Origin: Bacteroidales bacterium
GTDB lineage: Bacteria > Bacteroidota > Bacteroidia > Bacteroidales > JAADGE01
Direction: 5' to 3'
NCBI GenBank assembly: GCA_021108035.1
Contig: JAIORQ010000083.1
Coordinates: 1 to 49,386, forward strand
DNA length: 49,386 nucleotides
Positions 1-7,822 of the stretch are shown piece after piece. The position numbers were made by a program, and so were the translations under genes. Numbering within the stretch: position 1 is the stretch's first letter; every line of letters starts with the position of its first letter. The notes under the pieces were generated by a model that searched no databases, had not been told where the DNA came from, and saw nothing but the letters and a program-made list of their open reading frames with translations.

Positions 1-74
1 ATTGTTACATTGTTTAATTGCTACATTGCTGTTTTTTAACAATTTAACAATGCAACAGTTTAACAATGTAATAA
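1..74. repeat. Imperfect inverted repeat of CATTG / TTAAATTG words
   Basis: The first ~30 bases (ATTGTTACATTG...) are mirrored by the reverse complement of about 41-74, with a few mismatches, so the segment can fold into a long imperfect hairpin. The same vocabulary (CATTGCTGT, TAACAATTTAACA) recurs inverted in the atpF-atpH spacer at about 25053-25118. It probably lies downstream of a gene outside the window and may act as a terminator-like or REP-like element; I see no coding capacity. Confidence 0.5.
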
Positions 75-155
75 CTTACTAAAAAGATATGAAAATCTAT
101 ACTTAAAATATTCCGAAACATGTAATAAAAATACATTCAAATGAGCTATATTTTA

Positions 156-163
156 TATCTTTG
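156..163 (+). promoter_or_regulatory. -7 box TATCTTTG for hbd
   Basis: TATCTTTG matches the Bacteroidota sigma-ABfr -7 consensus TAnnTTTG exactly and lies 32 nt before the hbd start codon. No convincing TTTG -33 box is visible at 19-21 nt upstream. Consensus match plus position only. Confidence 0.5.
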
Positions 164-195
164 AAAATTATTAAAAAATCATAAAAAATTAAGAT

Positions 196-1086
196 ATGAA
201 AAAAATTGCAGTAATTGGTGCCGGAACAATGGGAAATGGTATTGCACATGTTTTTGCGCAATCAGGTTATGAAGTTTCTTTAATTGACATAAGCGAATCA
301 GCTTTGGAGAAAGCAATGTCAACAATTAAAAAAAATCTTGACAGGCTTTTGCAAAAAGAAAGAATTACCGAAGATGATAAGAATAATACAGTAAACAGAA
401 TCGAAATATTTACAAGTATTAAGAAAGGAGTTAAAGACGCAGATTTGGTAGTTGAAGCCGCAACTGAAAATGAAGAATTGAAACTGAAAATATTTAAGGA
501 AATTGATGAGGAAGCAAAAGCTGATGCAATTCTTGCAACGAATACATCTTCTATTTCAATTACAAAAATTGCCGCTGTTACAAAAAGACCTGGAAAAGTG
601 ATTGGAATGCACTTTATGAATCCGGTTCCGATTATGAAACTCGTGGAAATTATCAGAGGTTATAAAACATCGGATGAAGTAACAAATATAATTATGGAAA
701 CTTCTAAATCTCTCGGTAAAGTTCCCGTTGAGGTAAATGATGTTCCCGGTTTTGTTGCTAACCGTATTTTAATGCCTATGATAAATGAGGCAATTATTAC
801 TCTAAACAGAGGAGTTACAGGTGTTGAAGGAATTGATACGGTAATGAAATTAGGATTAGCTCATCCGATGGGCCCGCTTCAATTGGCTGATTTTATCGGT
901 TTAGATGTTTGTTTGGCAATTATGGATGTTCTTTATGAAGGTCTCGGTGAAGCAAAATATGCAGCTTGTCCTTTATTAAAAACAATGGTTGATGCCGGTA
1001 ACCTCGGAGTAAAATCAGGCGAAGGTTTCTATTCGTGGGGACACGGAACAAGAGACCTTATTGTTGCCGACAGGTTTAAAAAATAA
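196..1086 (+). CDS. hbd: 3-hydroxybutyryl-CoA dehydrogenase
   Basis: Cytoplasmic NAD(P)-dependent oxidoreductase interconverting 3-hydroxyacyl-CoA and 3-oxoacyl-CoA, used in butanoate/fatty-acid metabolism. The 296-residue length is usual for the stand-alone enzyme. An N-terminal Rossmann fold carries the GxGxxG loop GAGTMG (residues 8-13). The His-Glu dyad of the family is visible as H139 (GMHFMNPVP) and E151 (KLVEII), with the expected 12-residue spacing. NRILMPMINEAI near 189-200 begins the C-terminal helical domain, and the end has the usual KSGEGFYSW motif. It stands alone behind its own -7 box, with no thiolase or crotonase beside it, so the pathway direction cannot be told from context. 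The ATG follows an A-rich leader without Shine-Dalgarno, normal for this phylum. Confidence 0.93.
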   Translation: MKKIAVIGAGTMGNGIAHVFAQSGYEVSLIDISESALEKAMSTIKKNLDRLLQKERITEDDKNNTVNRIEIFTSIKKGVKDADLVVEAATENEELKLKIFKEIDEEAKADAILATNTSSISITKIAAVTKRPGKVIGMHFMNPVPIMKLVEIIRGYKTSDEVTNIIMETSKSLGKVPVEVNDVPGFVANRILMPMINEAIITLNRGVTGVEGIDTVMKLGLAHPMGPLQLADFIGLDVCLAIMDVLYEGLGEAKYAACPLLKTMVDAGNLGVKSGEGFYSWGHGTRDLIVADRFKK

Positions 1087-1243
1087 TAAATCCGTAAGTC
1101 AGCCGGTAGATTTTATAATAAAATAATAAGCTGTTTAATTTCAACTTATGTTATTATTTTGTTGTTTACATATTGGCTGTTATCAGATATTAGTTGAAAA
1201 CAGGCGAATTTTAAGTTAATCATAAAATATTGGTGTGAAATAT

Positions 1244-1251
1244 TAAATTTG
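1244..1251 (+). promoter_or_regulatory. -7 box TAAATTTG for the 82-residue protein
   Basis: TAAATTTG fits TAnnTTTG and ends 22 nt before the ATG at 1274. The -33 region shows no clear TTTG. Consensus match only. Confidence 0.4.
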
Positions 1252-1273
1252 AAAACTTATAACCTTATATGAA

Positions 1274-1522
1274 ATGAATGACACAACTCCTGAAATGAAA
1301 CAATATCAGTATAATTTGATAATGAATAAAACGCCTGCAGAACGTTTTATTATGGGACTTGAAATGTCAGATACAGGCAGAGAATTGATGATTGCAGGAA
1401 TTAAAGCACAAAACCCGAATATAAAAAATGAACAAATAATTCCTGAAATATTGAAGCGTCAACTATTGTATGATAAATCATTATCTTGGCTTAAATATGT
1501 TGTGCCGAAATTGAATAAATAA
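1274..1522 (+). CDS. Small protein of unknown function (82 residues)
   Basis: I do not recognise a named family. The sequence is polar, without signal peptide or membrane segment. The pattern R-x4-GLEMSDTGREL-x3-GIKAQNP followed by a short C-terminal helix resembles small bacterial proteins of the ERLxMALEMSexxREL type seen in many phyla with no assigned function; this is recalled resemblance, not a search result. The ATG at 1274 is preferred: an ATG five bases earlier meets a stop at once. It is followed 64 nt later by umuC in the same direction, but a promoter-like box lies between them, so co-transcription is uncertain. It is not a UmuD: there is no S24 Ser/Lys motif and it is too short. 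Confidence 0.6.
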   Translation: MNDTTPEMKQYQYNLIMNKTPAERFIMGLEMSDTGRELMIAGIKAQNPNIKNEQIIPEILKRQLLYDKSLSWLKYVVPKLNK

Positions 1523-1543
1523 TTGATTATATTAACTTTCATT

Positions 1544-1581
1544 AACCTGTTGTTTGTATCTTTGTATATAATAAACAGGTT
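1544..1581 (+). promoter_or_regulatory. Inverted repeat bracketing the umuC promoter
   Basis: A perfect 8-bp inverted repeat, AACCTGTT (1544-1551) and AACAGGTT (1574-1581), encloses a consensus -7 box TATCTTTG (1557-1564). Transcription would start near 1571, giving a leader of about 16 nt before the umuC ATG at 1587. The geometry suits an operator for a dimeric repressor over the promoter of a DNA-damage gene. Alternatively, the right arm followed by T7 could serve as a weak terminator for the upstream gene, although a 22-nt loop is long for that. Confidence 0.45.
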
Positions 1582-1586
1582 TTTTT

Positions 1587-2852
1587 ATGCATGCCTTGAT
1601 TGACATAAATAATTTTTACGCTTCTTGCGAAAGGGTTTTTAATCCTAAGTTAAGAAATAAACCTGTTGTTGTTTTATCAAATAACGACGGTTGTATTATT
1701 GCACGTTCAAATGAAGCAAAAGCACTCGGTATAAAAATGGGAGCTGCATATTTTGAACACGAAAAGTTTTTAAAAGAGAACGGTGTTGCCGTTTATTCGT
1801 CCAATTATCCGCTTTATGCTGATATGTCCGACAGAATGGTGAAAATATTGAGCGAAATTACAGATGATATAACCATTTATTCCATTGATGAGGTTTTTGC
1901 TGACTTGTCATCGCATCATCCTTCAGATTTGGAAGATATTGCCTGTGAAATAAAGGATAAGCTGTTGAAATACACAGGATTACCTGTTTCGGTGGGTGTG
2001 GCTCCTACTAAAACTCTGGCAAAAGTTGCTAATTATTATGCAAAAAGATATAAAAAGTTTTCAAATGTTTTAGTGTTTAAAGATGATGAAACAATTAAAG
2101 AAGCATTATCATTAATTGATGTGGGTGAAGTTTGGGGTATAGGCAGGCAATTTAAAAAATTCCTGAAAGGAAACGGTATAAAATCTGCTTTAGATTTACG
2201 AAAAGCAAATGAAACTTTTATCAGAAAACACATGACTGTTACCGGTTTAAGAACAGTAAAAGAACTTAAAGGATACTCTTGTATATCGGTTGACAGTATT
2301 AAAGAAGACAGAAAGAATATAACCCATTCAAGAACATTTAAAACCGCAATAACAAATATTACGGAGTTAAAAAAAGCGACAGCAACTTTTACGGTACGTG
2401 TCAGCGAAAAATTGAGATTTCAGAGATCAGCGGCAAACATCATTGGTGTTTTTATTGAAACAAGCCGATTTAATAATAAAAAATACAAGTATAAAAATTC
2501 AAAAGTAATTAATCTTCCTGTTCCTTCCGATAATACTTTTGAACTGATAAAATATGCCTTAAAAGCATTGGAAACAATTTATGTTAACGGGTTTCAATAT
2601 AAAAAAGCCGGTGTGATGTTGTTCGGATTACAGGATTCGGCAAATATGCAATATTCAATTTTTGATACTTATGACAGGCCTAAATATAAGAATGCTTTAA
2701 CAGTACTGGATAAAATCAACATAAAAATGGGCAGAGATACCGTAAGATATGCAATACAAGGACAGAATACCAAAATATCGGTTCAAGAAAGGCTTTCACC
2801 CCGATACACAACTTCGTGGAATCAAATAATAGATGTGAAGACAGAACAGTAG
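1587..2852 (+). CDS. umuC: Y-family DNA polymerase V catalytic subunit UmuC
   Basis: Error-prone translesion DNA polymerase. The N-terminal palm starts at once with [14 protein letters not shown]; metal-binding acidic residues are D6 and the SIDE pair D101/E102. The steric-gate/finger region [19 protein letters not shown] (31-49) is typical of UmuC rather than DinB. The thumb, little-finger domain and the UmuC-type C-terminal extension follow, giving 421 residues, a normal length. UmuC normally acts with processed UmuD' and RecA, and in this phylum umuD usually sits directly upstream. Here no umuD is visible; the upstream gene is an unrelated 82-residue protein. The inverted repeat around the promoter suggests SOS-like repression, but that is inference. 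Confidence 0.93.
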   Translation: MHALIDINNFYASCERVFNPKLRNKPVVVLSNNDGCIIARSNEAKALGIKMGAAYFEHEKFLKENGVAVYSSNYPLYADMSDRMVKILSEITDDITIYSIDEVFADLSSHHPSDLEDIACEIKDKLLKYTGLPVSVGVAPTKTLAKVANYYAKRYKKFSNVLVFKDDETIKEALSLIDVGEVWGIGRQFKKFLKGNGIKSALDLRKANETFIRKHMTVTGLRTVKELKGYSCISVDSIKEDRKNITHSRTFKTAITNITELKKATATFTVRVSEKLRFQRSAANIIGVFIETSRFNNKKYKYKNSKVINLPVPSDNTFELIKYALKALETIYVNGFQYKKAGVMLFGLQDSANMQYSIFDTYDRPKYKNALTVLDKINIKMGRDTVRYAIQGQNTKISVQERLSPRYTTSWNQIIDVKTEQ

Positions 2853-2859
2853 TTATCTT

Positions 2860-2873
2860 GTCTCATAAGAGAC
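2860..2873. terminator. Small hairpin between convergent umuC and folK
   Basis: GTCTC-ATAA-GAGAC forms a compact 5-bp hairpin in the 40-nt gap between the two convergent stop codons. It lacks a strong T tract on either side, so terminator function is only suggested by position. Confidence 0.3.
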
Positions 2874-2892
2874 TAAATATCGGTAAAAGAAC

Positions 2893-3396
2893 TTATAAAA
2901 ACAAGTCAACTTTACTTTTATCCTCACATTTTTCATATATTTCTTTAATTTTTTGTTTTAAAACCGGATGAAAAAAATCCGGAGCAATTTGCATCATGGG
3001 TTCTAACACAAAATTTCTTAAATGTAACTTAGGATGCGGAATAATTAAATCTTTTGTTTCAATTATTTCAGTATCACAAAATAAAATATCAATATCAATG
3101 GTTCTTGAAGAATATTGAGCTTCATTTTTATCATTATAAACAGTTTTAGTTTCTCTTCCCAGTTTCTTTTCAATATTTTGTGTAATTAAAAACACATCAT
3201 ATACAGGAAGTTCAGTTTCGACAATAATTACTGCATTTAAATATTTTTTATCTGTATAAGACCAAGATTCAGTTTCAAAAATATCTGATTCATGTGTAAT
3301 TGACCCTATTCTGTTTTTTATTTCCTTAACGGCCTTTTTTATGTAGAATAGTCTGTTTCCTTTATTACTGCCGAGAGACAGAAACACTTTATGCAT
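2893..3396 (-). CDS. folK: 6-hydroxymethyl-7,8-dihydropterin pyrophosphokinase (HPPK)
   Basis: Transfers pyrophosphate from ATP to 6-hydroxymethyl-7,8-dihydropterin in folate synthesis. At 167 residues it has the family size. It starts with the signature FLSLGSNKGNR, followed by YLNAV in the pterin pocket, the RTIDIDILF strand with the metal-binding DxD aspartates, and HPKLHLRNFVLEPM near residues 120-135. It is transcribed away from the tRNA-Gln gene and converges on umuC. No other folate gene is adjacent. Confidence 0.92.
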   Translation of the reverse strand: MHKVFLSLGSNKGNRLFYIKKAVKEIKNRIGSITHESDIFETESWSYTDKKYLNAVIIVETELPVYDVFLITQNIEKKLGRETKTVYNDKNEAQYSSRTIDIDILFCDTEIIETKDLIIPHPKLHLRNFVLEPMMQIAPDFFHPVLKQKIKEIYEKCEDKSKVDLFL

Positions 3397-3451
3397 TTTT
3401 TATTGTGTATTTTTCTATAAAGATAAACTTTTATGAAAAATTTATAAAATT

Positions 3452-3484
3452 TTTGCATAAATAAAAAAAAATATAATAATTTTG
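3452..3484 (+). promoter_or_regulatory. Promoter of tRNA-Gln
   Basis: TTTG (3452-3455), a 21-nt spacer and TAATTTTG (3477-3484) give a full match to the Bacteroidota TTTG-N19-21-TAnnTTTG promoter. The predicted start of transcription lies just before the tRNA at 3499. This is one of the clearest complete promoters in the window. Confidence 0.75.
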
Positions 3485-3498
3485 CACACCTTGAATAA

Positions 3499-3569
3499 TG
3501 ACCGATGGTGTAACGGTAGCACATCTGGTTTTGGTCCAGACAGCCAAGGTTCGAATCCTTGTCGGTCAG
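3499..3569 (+). tRNA. tRNA-Gln (anticodon TTG)
   Basis: Acceptor arms TGACCGA (3499-3505) and TCGGTCA (3562-3568) pair perfectly. The anticodon stem TCTGG/CCAGA encloses the loop TTTTGGT, placing TTG at 3531-3533. The T-arm contains GGTTCGAATCC. The discriminator base is G3569, and CCA is not encoded. The identity is glutamine from the anticodon and the overall Gln-like sequence. It has its own promoter and terminator, so it is an independent unit. Confidence 0.96.
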
Positions 3570-3574
3570 CAAAA

Positions 3575-3605
3575 AATCTCGAAAATTTGTTTCGGGATTT
3601 TTTTT
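3575..3605 (+). terminator. Intrinsic terminator of tRNA-Gln
   Basis: AATCTCGAAA and TTTCGGGATT form a 10-bp stem with one G-T wobble and a 5-nt loop, followed by T8. It is placed 6 nt after the tRNA. Confidence 0.85.
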
Positions 3606-3661
3606 ATATTTATTTTTTTCATAAATTAGCATTCAATTAGAGAATTAAAAACAATAAAAAT

Positions 3662-4567
3662 ATGAAAATGAAGACACATTTTAAATTTATTAAATTCGGA
3701 ATCGTGCTAAGTATGTTAATTTATTTTTCTGCATGCGAGAACGATAACGGAAATAACGGAAACGAGACTGATTCTTTAAGTGGAAATGTCATTGAAATTA
3801 ATGAAGACAATTTAATTACTTATTTGATTCCTTCACCGAAAGATATGTTTGCTTTTACCAAAGACGGTAATTTGGAATATTCTGATATAGTTTTAAATAA
3901 AAAGGAAAATGCAGATAAATTTCTTGATACCAAATCAAAAGAAGTGGGGTTTGGAGTATATTCTGCTGATTTGGCATATGCTGCCGCCTTTAATCAAACA
4001 AGTACTGCCGGGGAATATTTAAAGATTGTTGAAAGTTTAAGTGATAAAATCGGATTAGGTTCAGTATTTACCGAAAAACTTATCGGACGATTTAAAGAGG
4101 TTGGAAGTAAAGATTCTTTGTTAAAAGTTACTAATGATACATATTATGATATTGTTAAGTATTTAGAAGAATCCGGTCGTAATACTTCATTATCTTTGAT
4201 CTCTGTGGGCGGTTGGGTTGAAAGTTTATATATCGTTACTGTATTACAAGGTAAATTCGAAGAAGATAATAACATTATACAATTGATTGCAGATCAAAAA
4301 AATATTTTTGAAAATTTGATCTTATCACTTGAGCAAAAAAAAAGTGATCCGAATATCAGTGAAATATTAAATGATCTTAAACCTATTAAAAAAGTTTATG
4401 ATGAATTGGAAGTAATAAAAATTGAAAATCCTACTGATTATAATCCTACGGGCAGTCAGATAATGGTTGGCGGCACTACAAAAATTGTTATTACGGAAGA
4501 GCAATTTATAAAATTAAAAAAATCTATCGCTGAAGTCAGAAATAATTTGGCAGGCTCAAGCGTTTAA
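3662..4567 (+). CDS. Lipoprotein of unknown function (301 residues)
   Basis: The N-terminus has a basic start, a hydrophobic stretch and the lipobox YFSAC with C25, followed by a Glu/Asn/Gly-rich spacer (ENDNGNNGNETD). It should be a lipoprotein exported and anchored in the outer or inner membrane; the acidic residue right after the cysteine would favour surface display in this phylum. The mature part is predicted mostly helical and soluble, with a conserved-looking block YLIPSPKDMFAF near 50-61 and alternating helices to the end. I do not recognise a named family. The next gene starts 31 nt downstream in the same direction and is also exported, so the two probably form a small operon ending at the hairpin at 5167. 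Confidence 0.8.
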   Translation: MKMKTHFKFIKFGIVLSMLIYFSACENDNGNNGNETDSLSGNVIEINEDNLITYLIPSPKDMFAFTKDGNLEYSDIVLNKKENADKFLDTKSKEVGFGVYSADLAYAAAFNQTSTAGEYLKIVESLSDKIGLGSVFTEKLIGRFKEVGSKDSLLKVTNDTYYDIVKYLEESGRNTSLSLISVGGWVESLYIVTVLQGKFEEDNNIIQLIADQKNIFENLILSLEQKKSDPNISEILNDLKPIKKVYDELEVIKIENPTDYNPTGSQIMVGGTTKIVITEEQFIKLKKSIAEVRNNLAGSSV

Positions 4568-4598
4568 TAAAAAATTGAAAATTTAAAACAGAAGAATT

Positions 4599-5144
4599 AT
4601 GAAATCAAAATTTATACATATTATAGTAATCCTGCTTTTATTACCTTTATTTTCAGATGCTCAAGCTAAATGTTCTGATTTTTTTAAATACAGAAGGCCT
4701 GAAGCTCCATATGAATATAATGACCAATCAAGCAGCGCGGTATGTGTTACCGGACAAACATATGAGTTTATTTTACCTTTAACAAAAGGAAAAGATTACA
4801 GATTAAAGTTCTATGCTGCTGCTGTTTTTAACAACAGAATCAATTTCAAAATAATTGATCAGAGTAATCATGAAACAGTTCTTGATCTTCCCGGTGAGAG
4901 TGGTTCAAGAGAAGAAGGTTCATGTGTTTTAGCAGATTTTTGGAACGATGATACCGGAAAAGCCAAACATCCGTATTTTGATTTCTATCCGGTTACTTCA
5001 ACTACTTTAAAAATTATTATTGAAGTATTACCTACTCCCCAAGGAGAAAGTTCTGATCCTAATGTTAAAAAACAAATTAAAATGAACAGAGGTTGTGTAA
5101 CAGTTGTTGTTTTAGATAAAAAGGCAGATAATACTTCTTTCTGA
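4599..5144 (+). CDS. Exported protein of unknown function (181 residues)
   Basis: A Sec signal peptide (hydrophobic LLLLPLF, likely cleavage after DAQA near residue 23) is followed by a small, beta-rich domain with three cysteines in the mature part. Repeated Y/F-rich strands such as YEFILPLTKGKDYRLKFY suggest a beta-sandwich like those binding ligands outside the cell. No family is recognised. It follows the lipoprotein gene at 3662 by 31 nt and precedes a strong terminator, so it is probably the second gene of a two-gene unit. Confidence 0.78.
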   Translation: MKSKFIHIIVILLLLPLFSDAQAKCSDFFKYRRPEAPYEYNDQSSSAVCVTGQTYEFILPLTKGKDYRLKFYAAAVFNNRINFKIIDQSNHETVLDLPGESGSREEGSCVLADFWNDDTGKAKHPYFDFYPVTSTTLKIIIEVLPTPQGESSDPNVKKQIKMNRGCVTVVVLDKKADNTSF

Positions 5145-5166
5145 TAAAATTTAATAAACTATTTTC

Positions 5167-5197
5167 AAAAAAGGCTGTAATTTTTGCAGCCTTTTTT
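5167..5197 (+). terminator. Intrinsic terminator
   Basis: AAAAAAGGCTG and CAGCCTTTTTT form an 11-bp stem including the A/T tracts, around a 9-nt loop, ending in T6. It closes the 3662-5144 gene pair and stands 15 nt before waaA. Confidence 0.85.
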
Positions 5198-5211
5198 ATT
5201 TCTTTGTATGT

Positions 5212-6435
5212 ATGAAGATAATTTATTCAATAGCTGTCAAGTTGTATTCCGTTATAGTTGCATTGGTTTCTTTATTCAATAAAAAAGCTTCTTACAGGTA
5301 TAAAGGAGTTAAAGAAACTTTTAAGAAAATAAAAAACTTTTCGTCATCTGAAACGATATGGATACATTGTGCATCTCTTGGTGAATTTGAACAGGGCAGA
5401 AGTTTAATTGAAGAAATAAAAAAAAAATACCCGAATTATAAAATAGCATTAAGTTTTTTTTCACCTTCCGGATATGAAATCATAAAAAATTATGAGCATG
5501 CTGACCTTATTTTTTACTTACCTTCTGATTCTCGAAAAAATGCAAAAAAGTTAATTTCATTATTAAAACCCAAGATTGTATTTTTTGTTAAGTATGAATT
5601 TTGGTATTGGTACATTAATGAAACTAATAAGAATAATATTCCGATTTATTTAATTTCCGGAATTTTTAGAAAAAACCAGATTTTTTTTAAATTTTACGGA
5701 AAATTTTTCAGAAAAATTTTAAAGAAATTCACTCATATTTTTGTACAAAACAAAGAATCAGAAATACTTGCAAAACAAATCAATATTCCTAATGTTTCAG
5801 TAACCGGAGATACACGGTTTGACCGAGTATTTGAGATTTCACAAAACAGAAAAAAATTTGAAATAATTGATGCATTTACAGAGAATAAATTGACATTTAT
5901 TGCCGGCAGTACATGGAAACCTGATGAAGATATTCTTTTTGAATTTATTAATAAATCTGATCAAAAATTAAAATATATTATTGCTCCCCATGAGGTAAAA
6001 AAAGATAATATTGCCGGAATTTTAAAGCTTTCAAAAAAGAATGTAATTAAATATTCAGAAGCAACTGTTAATTCTGTTAAAAATGCAGATGTGATGATTA
6101 TTGATAACATAGGTATGCTTTCTTCTTTATATTCTTATGCCGATATTGCATATATCGGAGGCGGATTTGGTGCAGGCATACATAATACACTTGAAGCTGC
6201 TGTGTTTGGTGTCCCGATTATTTTCGGGCCGAAGTATCAAAAATTTGATGAGGCGAGAGAGTTGATTAAGAGAAAAGCCGGCTTTTCAATATTTGGGAAA
6301 GATGATTTTTTTCAAATTGCCGAAAAACTTATTAATGATCTCAAATTTTGTGAACTCTCCGGGAAAAATTCAAAAGTTTATGTACATGAAAATGTTGGTG
6401 CTGTTGATCGGATATTAGATTTAATTAATTTTTAG
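5212..6435 (+). CDS. waaA: 3-deoxy-D-manno-octulosonic acid transferase
   Basis: Inner-membrane-associated GT30 glycosyltransferase that adds Kdo from CMP-Kdo to the lipid A precursor, an essential step of LPS inner-core synthesis. A short hydrophobic N-terminal helix is followed by the N-lobe signature IHCASLGEFEQG, with E58 at the position of the catalytic glutamate in the family. The C-lobe has GDTRFDRV and the nucleotide-sugar-binding block IGGGFG...GIHNTLEAA...FGP at about residues 315-340. At 407 residues it has the usual length. It stands alone between two hairpins, the normal arrangement when LPS core genes are scattered. Confidence 0.93.
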   Translation: MKIIYSIAVKLYSVIVALVSLFNKKASYRYKGVKETFKKIKNFSSSETIWIHCASLGEFEQGRSLIEEIKKKYPNYKIALSFFSPSGYEIIKNYEHADLIFYLPSDSRKNAKKLISLLKPKIVFFVKYEFWYWYINETNKNNIPIYLISGIFRKNQIFFKFYGKFFRKILKKFTHIFVQNKESEILAKQINIPNVSVTGDTRFDRVFEISQNRKKFEIIDAFTENKLTFIAGSTWKPDEDILFEFINKSDQKLKYIIAPHEVKKDNIAGILKLSKKNVIKYSEATVNSVKNADVMIIDNIGMLSSLYSYADIAYIGGGFGAGIHNTLEAAVFGVPIIFGPKYQKFDEARELIKRKAGFSIFGKDDFFQIAEKLINDLKFCELSGKNSKVYVHENVGAVDRILDLINF

Positions 6436-6461
6436 AACTTACCCAGTTGTTAAATTGTAAA

Positions 6462-6488
6462 AACGTGCCGCTTATTAAACGGCACGTT
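6462..6488. terminator. Bidirectional hairpin between convergent genes
   Basis: AACGTGCCG and CGGCACGTT form a perfect 9-bp stem with a 9-nt loop between the stop codons of waaA and the minus-strand lipoprotein gene. The T tract is better on the minus strand (TTTTT directly after the stem) than on the plus strand. Confidence 0.75.
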
Positions 6489-6499
6489 ATCAAACTTTT

Positions 6500-7804
6500 T
6501 TAATTTAGAGATGTAGGACCTTCAATATATTCAAATGTTCCCACATCCGTACATTTAAATCGCATTTTGTAAAAATAATCTCCCGGTTCATAAGTCGCAT
6601 AATACACTTCGTAATATACTTGGACTCCGTTTGAAACAGGTTCGGCATCCGGAAATCTTAACTCCAAGAAAATACCTATACCTTCTTTTAATCTGCCTGT
6701 AAGTTCAGTTTTTATCTCATCATCACTCATGCCTTCTAATAAGCCAAGCGGATCATTATCTTGACGTTTATATATTCGCATATCGAAATTGTCGTAATAA
6801 GAACTTGCTCCGTAATAGTATTCAGTGTTTAAATAAGTCTGATCTAAATATCCGTTGTATATAGTATGATTTGCTATATATTCAACCAAAATTGCATAAT
6901 CATTTTTAACCATGCTGTAATGAACCGTAGGGTCAAAAACCCATTCTGTTCCGTTTTGAATGAATTGATCTGTTTTTTGAATTTTATTAACCCAATTTTC
7001 ATTGTTAAAGTAATACCCGTCCATTCTTATGTGTGTACCGGATGAGTAATATTTATAAATAATAAAATAAACATCTTCTTCATTTGCATAAGCGAATTTG
7101 TTCGATAAAAATATCGGTAAATAATGTTCCGGAGGATCTGAATCGGAGAAATTATGATAATTACCCGGTGAACCCATGGATTCATAATCTGCATCTGTTA
7201 ATATATAAAAATTGTCAGGTGTTTGCCAACTTCCGTCAATATAGGTATATACCAAACCGGTATCTGTTAAAGTTGTATCATTTTCCCAATAGTCACAAGT
7301 AACATAATAAACATAACCGGTTGTAGTATCTATACTTGCCAAATAAGCAGGCAGATATGATCCCGGAAGTTCGTTATAAGTAAAAGCTGAACTGTCGGCA
7401 ACAACTCCGCCTATAGCTGTATAATCCTCTTCACTAAGAGTAAATGCTGCTATACTGTCAAATTCATTAACACTGTAATTGTATTTAACTTGTACTATTG
7501 ACGTACTGTCAGGAGCAATATATTCCTCATCCAAGAATGCTCCTGCGTATAAATTTGCCGGGGCTTGTAATGAAAAACATAAATTTTCAGCAATTGATTC
7601 TGCGTTTGCAATTTCTTCATCAGTTACTGCATCATCAAGAGCCAATTCCGAAATTGTTTCATAGTTATCATTTGTCAGTGTAATTCCAAATTCAGTGTGA
7701 TAGTCATCTGCATTGTCTTTGATATTTTCATAAATATCTTTATTCGGATTACATGCTGAAAATAATAATCCGAATATGATTGTATATAATATATATTTTT
7801 TCAT
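6500..7804 (-). CDS. Lipoprotein partner of TonB-dependent receptor
   Basis: The signal sequence ends in the lipobox LFSAC with C18, so this 434-residue protein should sit on the outer membrane. The mature part is very rich in Tyr and Asp. It holds an internal duplication: FTLSEEDYTAIG...YLPAYL (about 122-160) and YILTDADYESMG...HYLPIFL (about 200-235), each followed by a Y/W-rich strand. A separate C-terminal domain begins near WVFDPTVHYSM and ends GTFEYIEGP. I do not know an assigned function; similar proteins are found with TonB receptors in Bacteroidota. It starts 18 nt after the receptor gene at 7823-10588 and is certainly its operon partner; a substrate-capturing surface component, analogous to but not homologous with SusD, is the most natural inference. 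Confidence 0.8.
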   Translation of the reverse strand: MKKYILYTIIFGLLFSACNPNKDIYENIKDNADDYHTEFGITLTNDNYETISELALDDAVTDEEIANAESIAENLCFSLQAPANLYAGAFLDEEYIAPDSTSIVQVKYNYSVNEFDSIAAFTLSEEDYTAIGGVVADSSAFTYNELPGSYLPAYLASIDTTTGYVYYVTCDYWENDTTLTDTGLVYTYIDGSWQTPDNFYILTDADYESMGSPGNYHNFSDSDPPEHYLPIFLSNKFAYANEEDVYFIIYKYYSSGTHIRMDGYYFNNENWVNKIQKTDQFIQNGTEWVFDPTVHYSMVKNDYAILVEYIANHTIYNGYLDQTYLNTEYYYGASSYYDNFDMRIYKRQDNDPLGLLEGMSDDEIKTELTGRLKEGIGIFLELRFPDAEPVSNGVQVYYEVYYATYEPGDYFYKMRFKCTDVGTFEYIEGPTSLN

Positions 7805-7822
7805 TTTGTTAATTTTTAAAAA

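Noticed and set aside
1274-1522. 82-residue protein as a UmuD or antitoxin partner of umuC
   Set aside because: No Ser/Lys peptidase motif or DNA-binding fold is visible, and a separate promoter lies between the genes.
3339-3632. Minus-strand reading frame over the tRNA-Gln region
   Set aside because: It runs through the antisense of a tRNA, its promoter and terminator, and overlaps folK in another frame; its translation resembles no protein.
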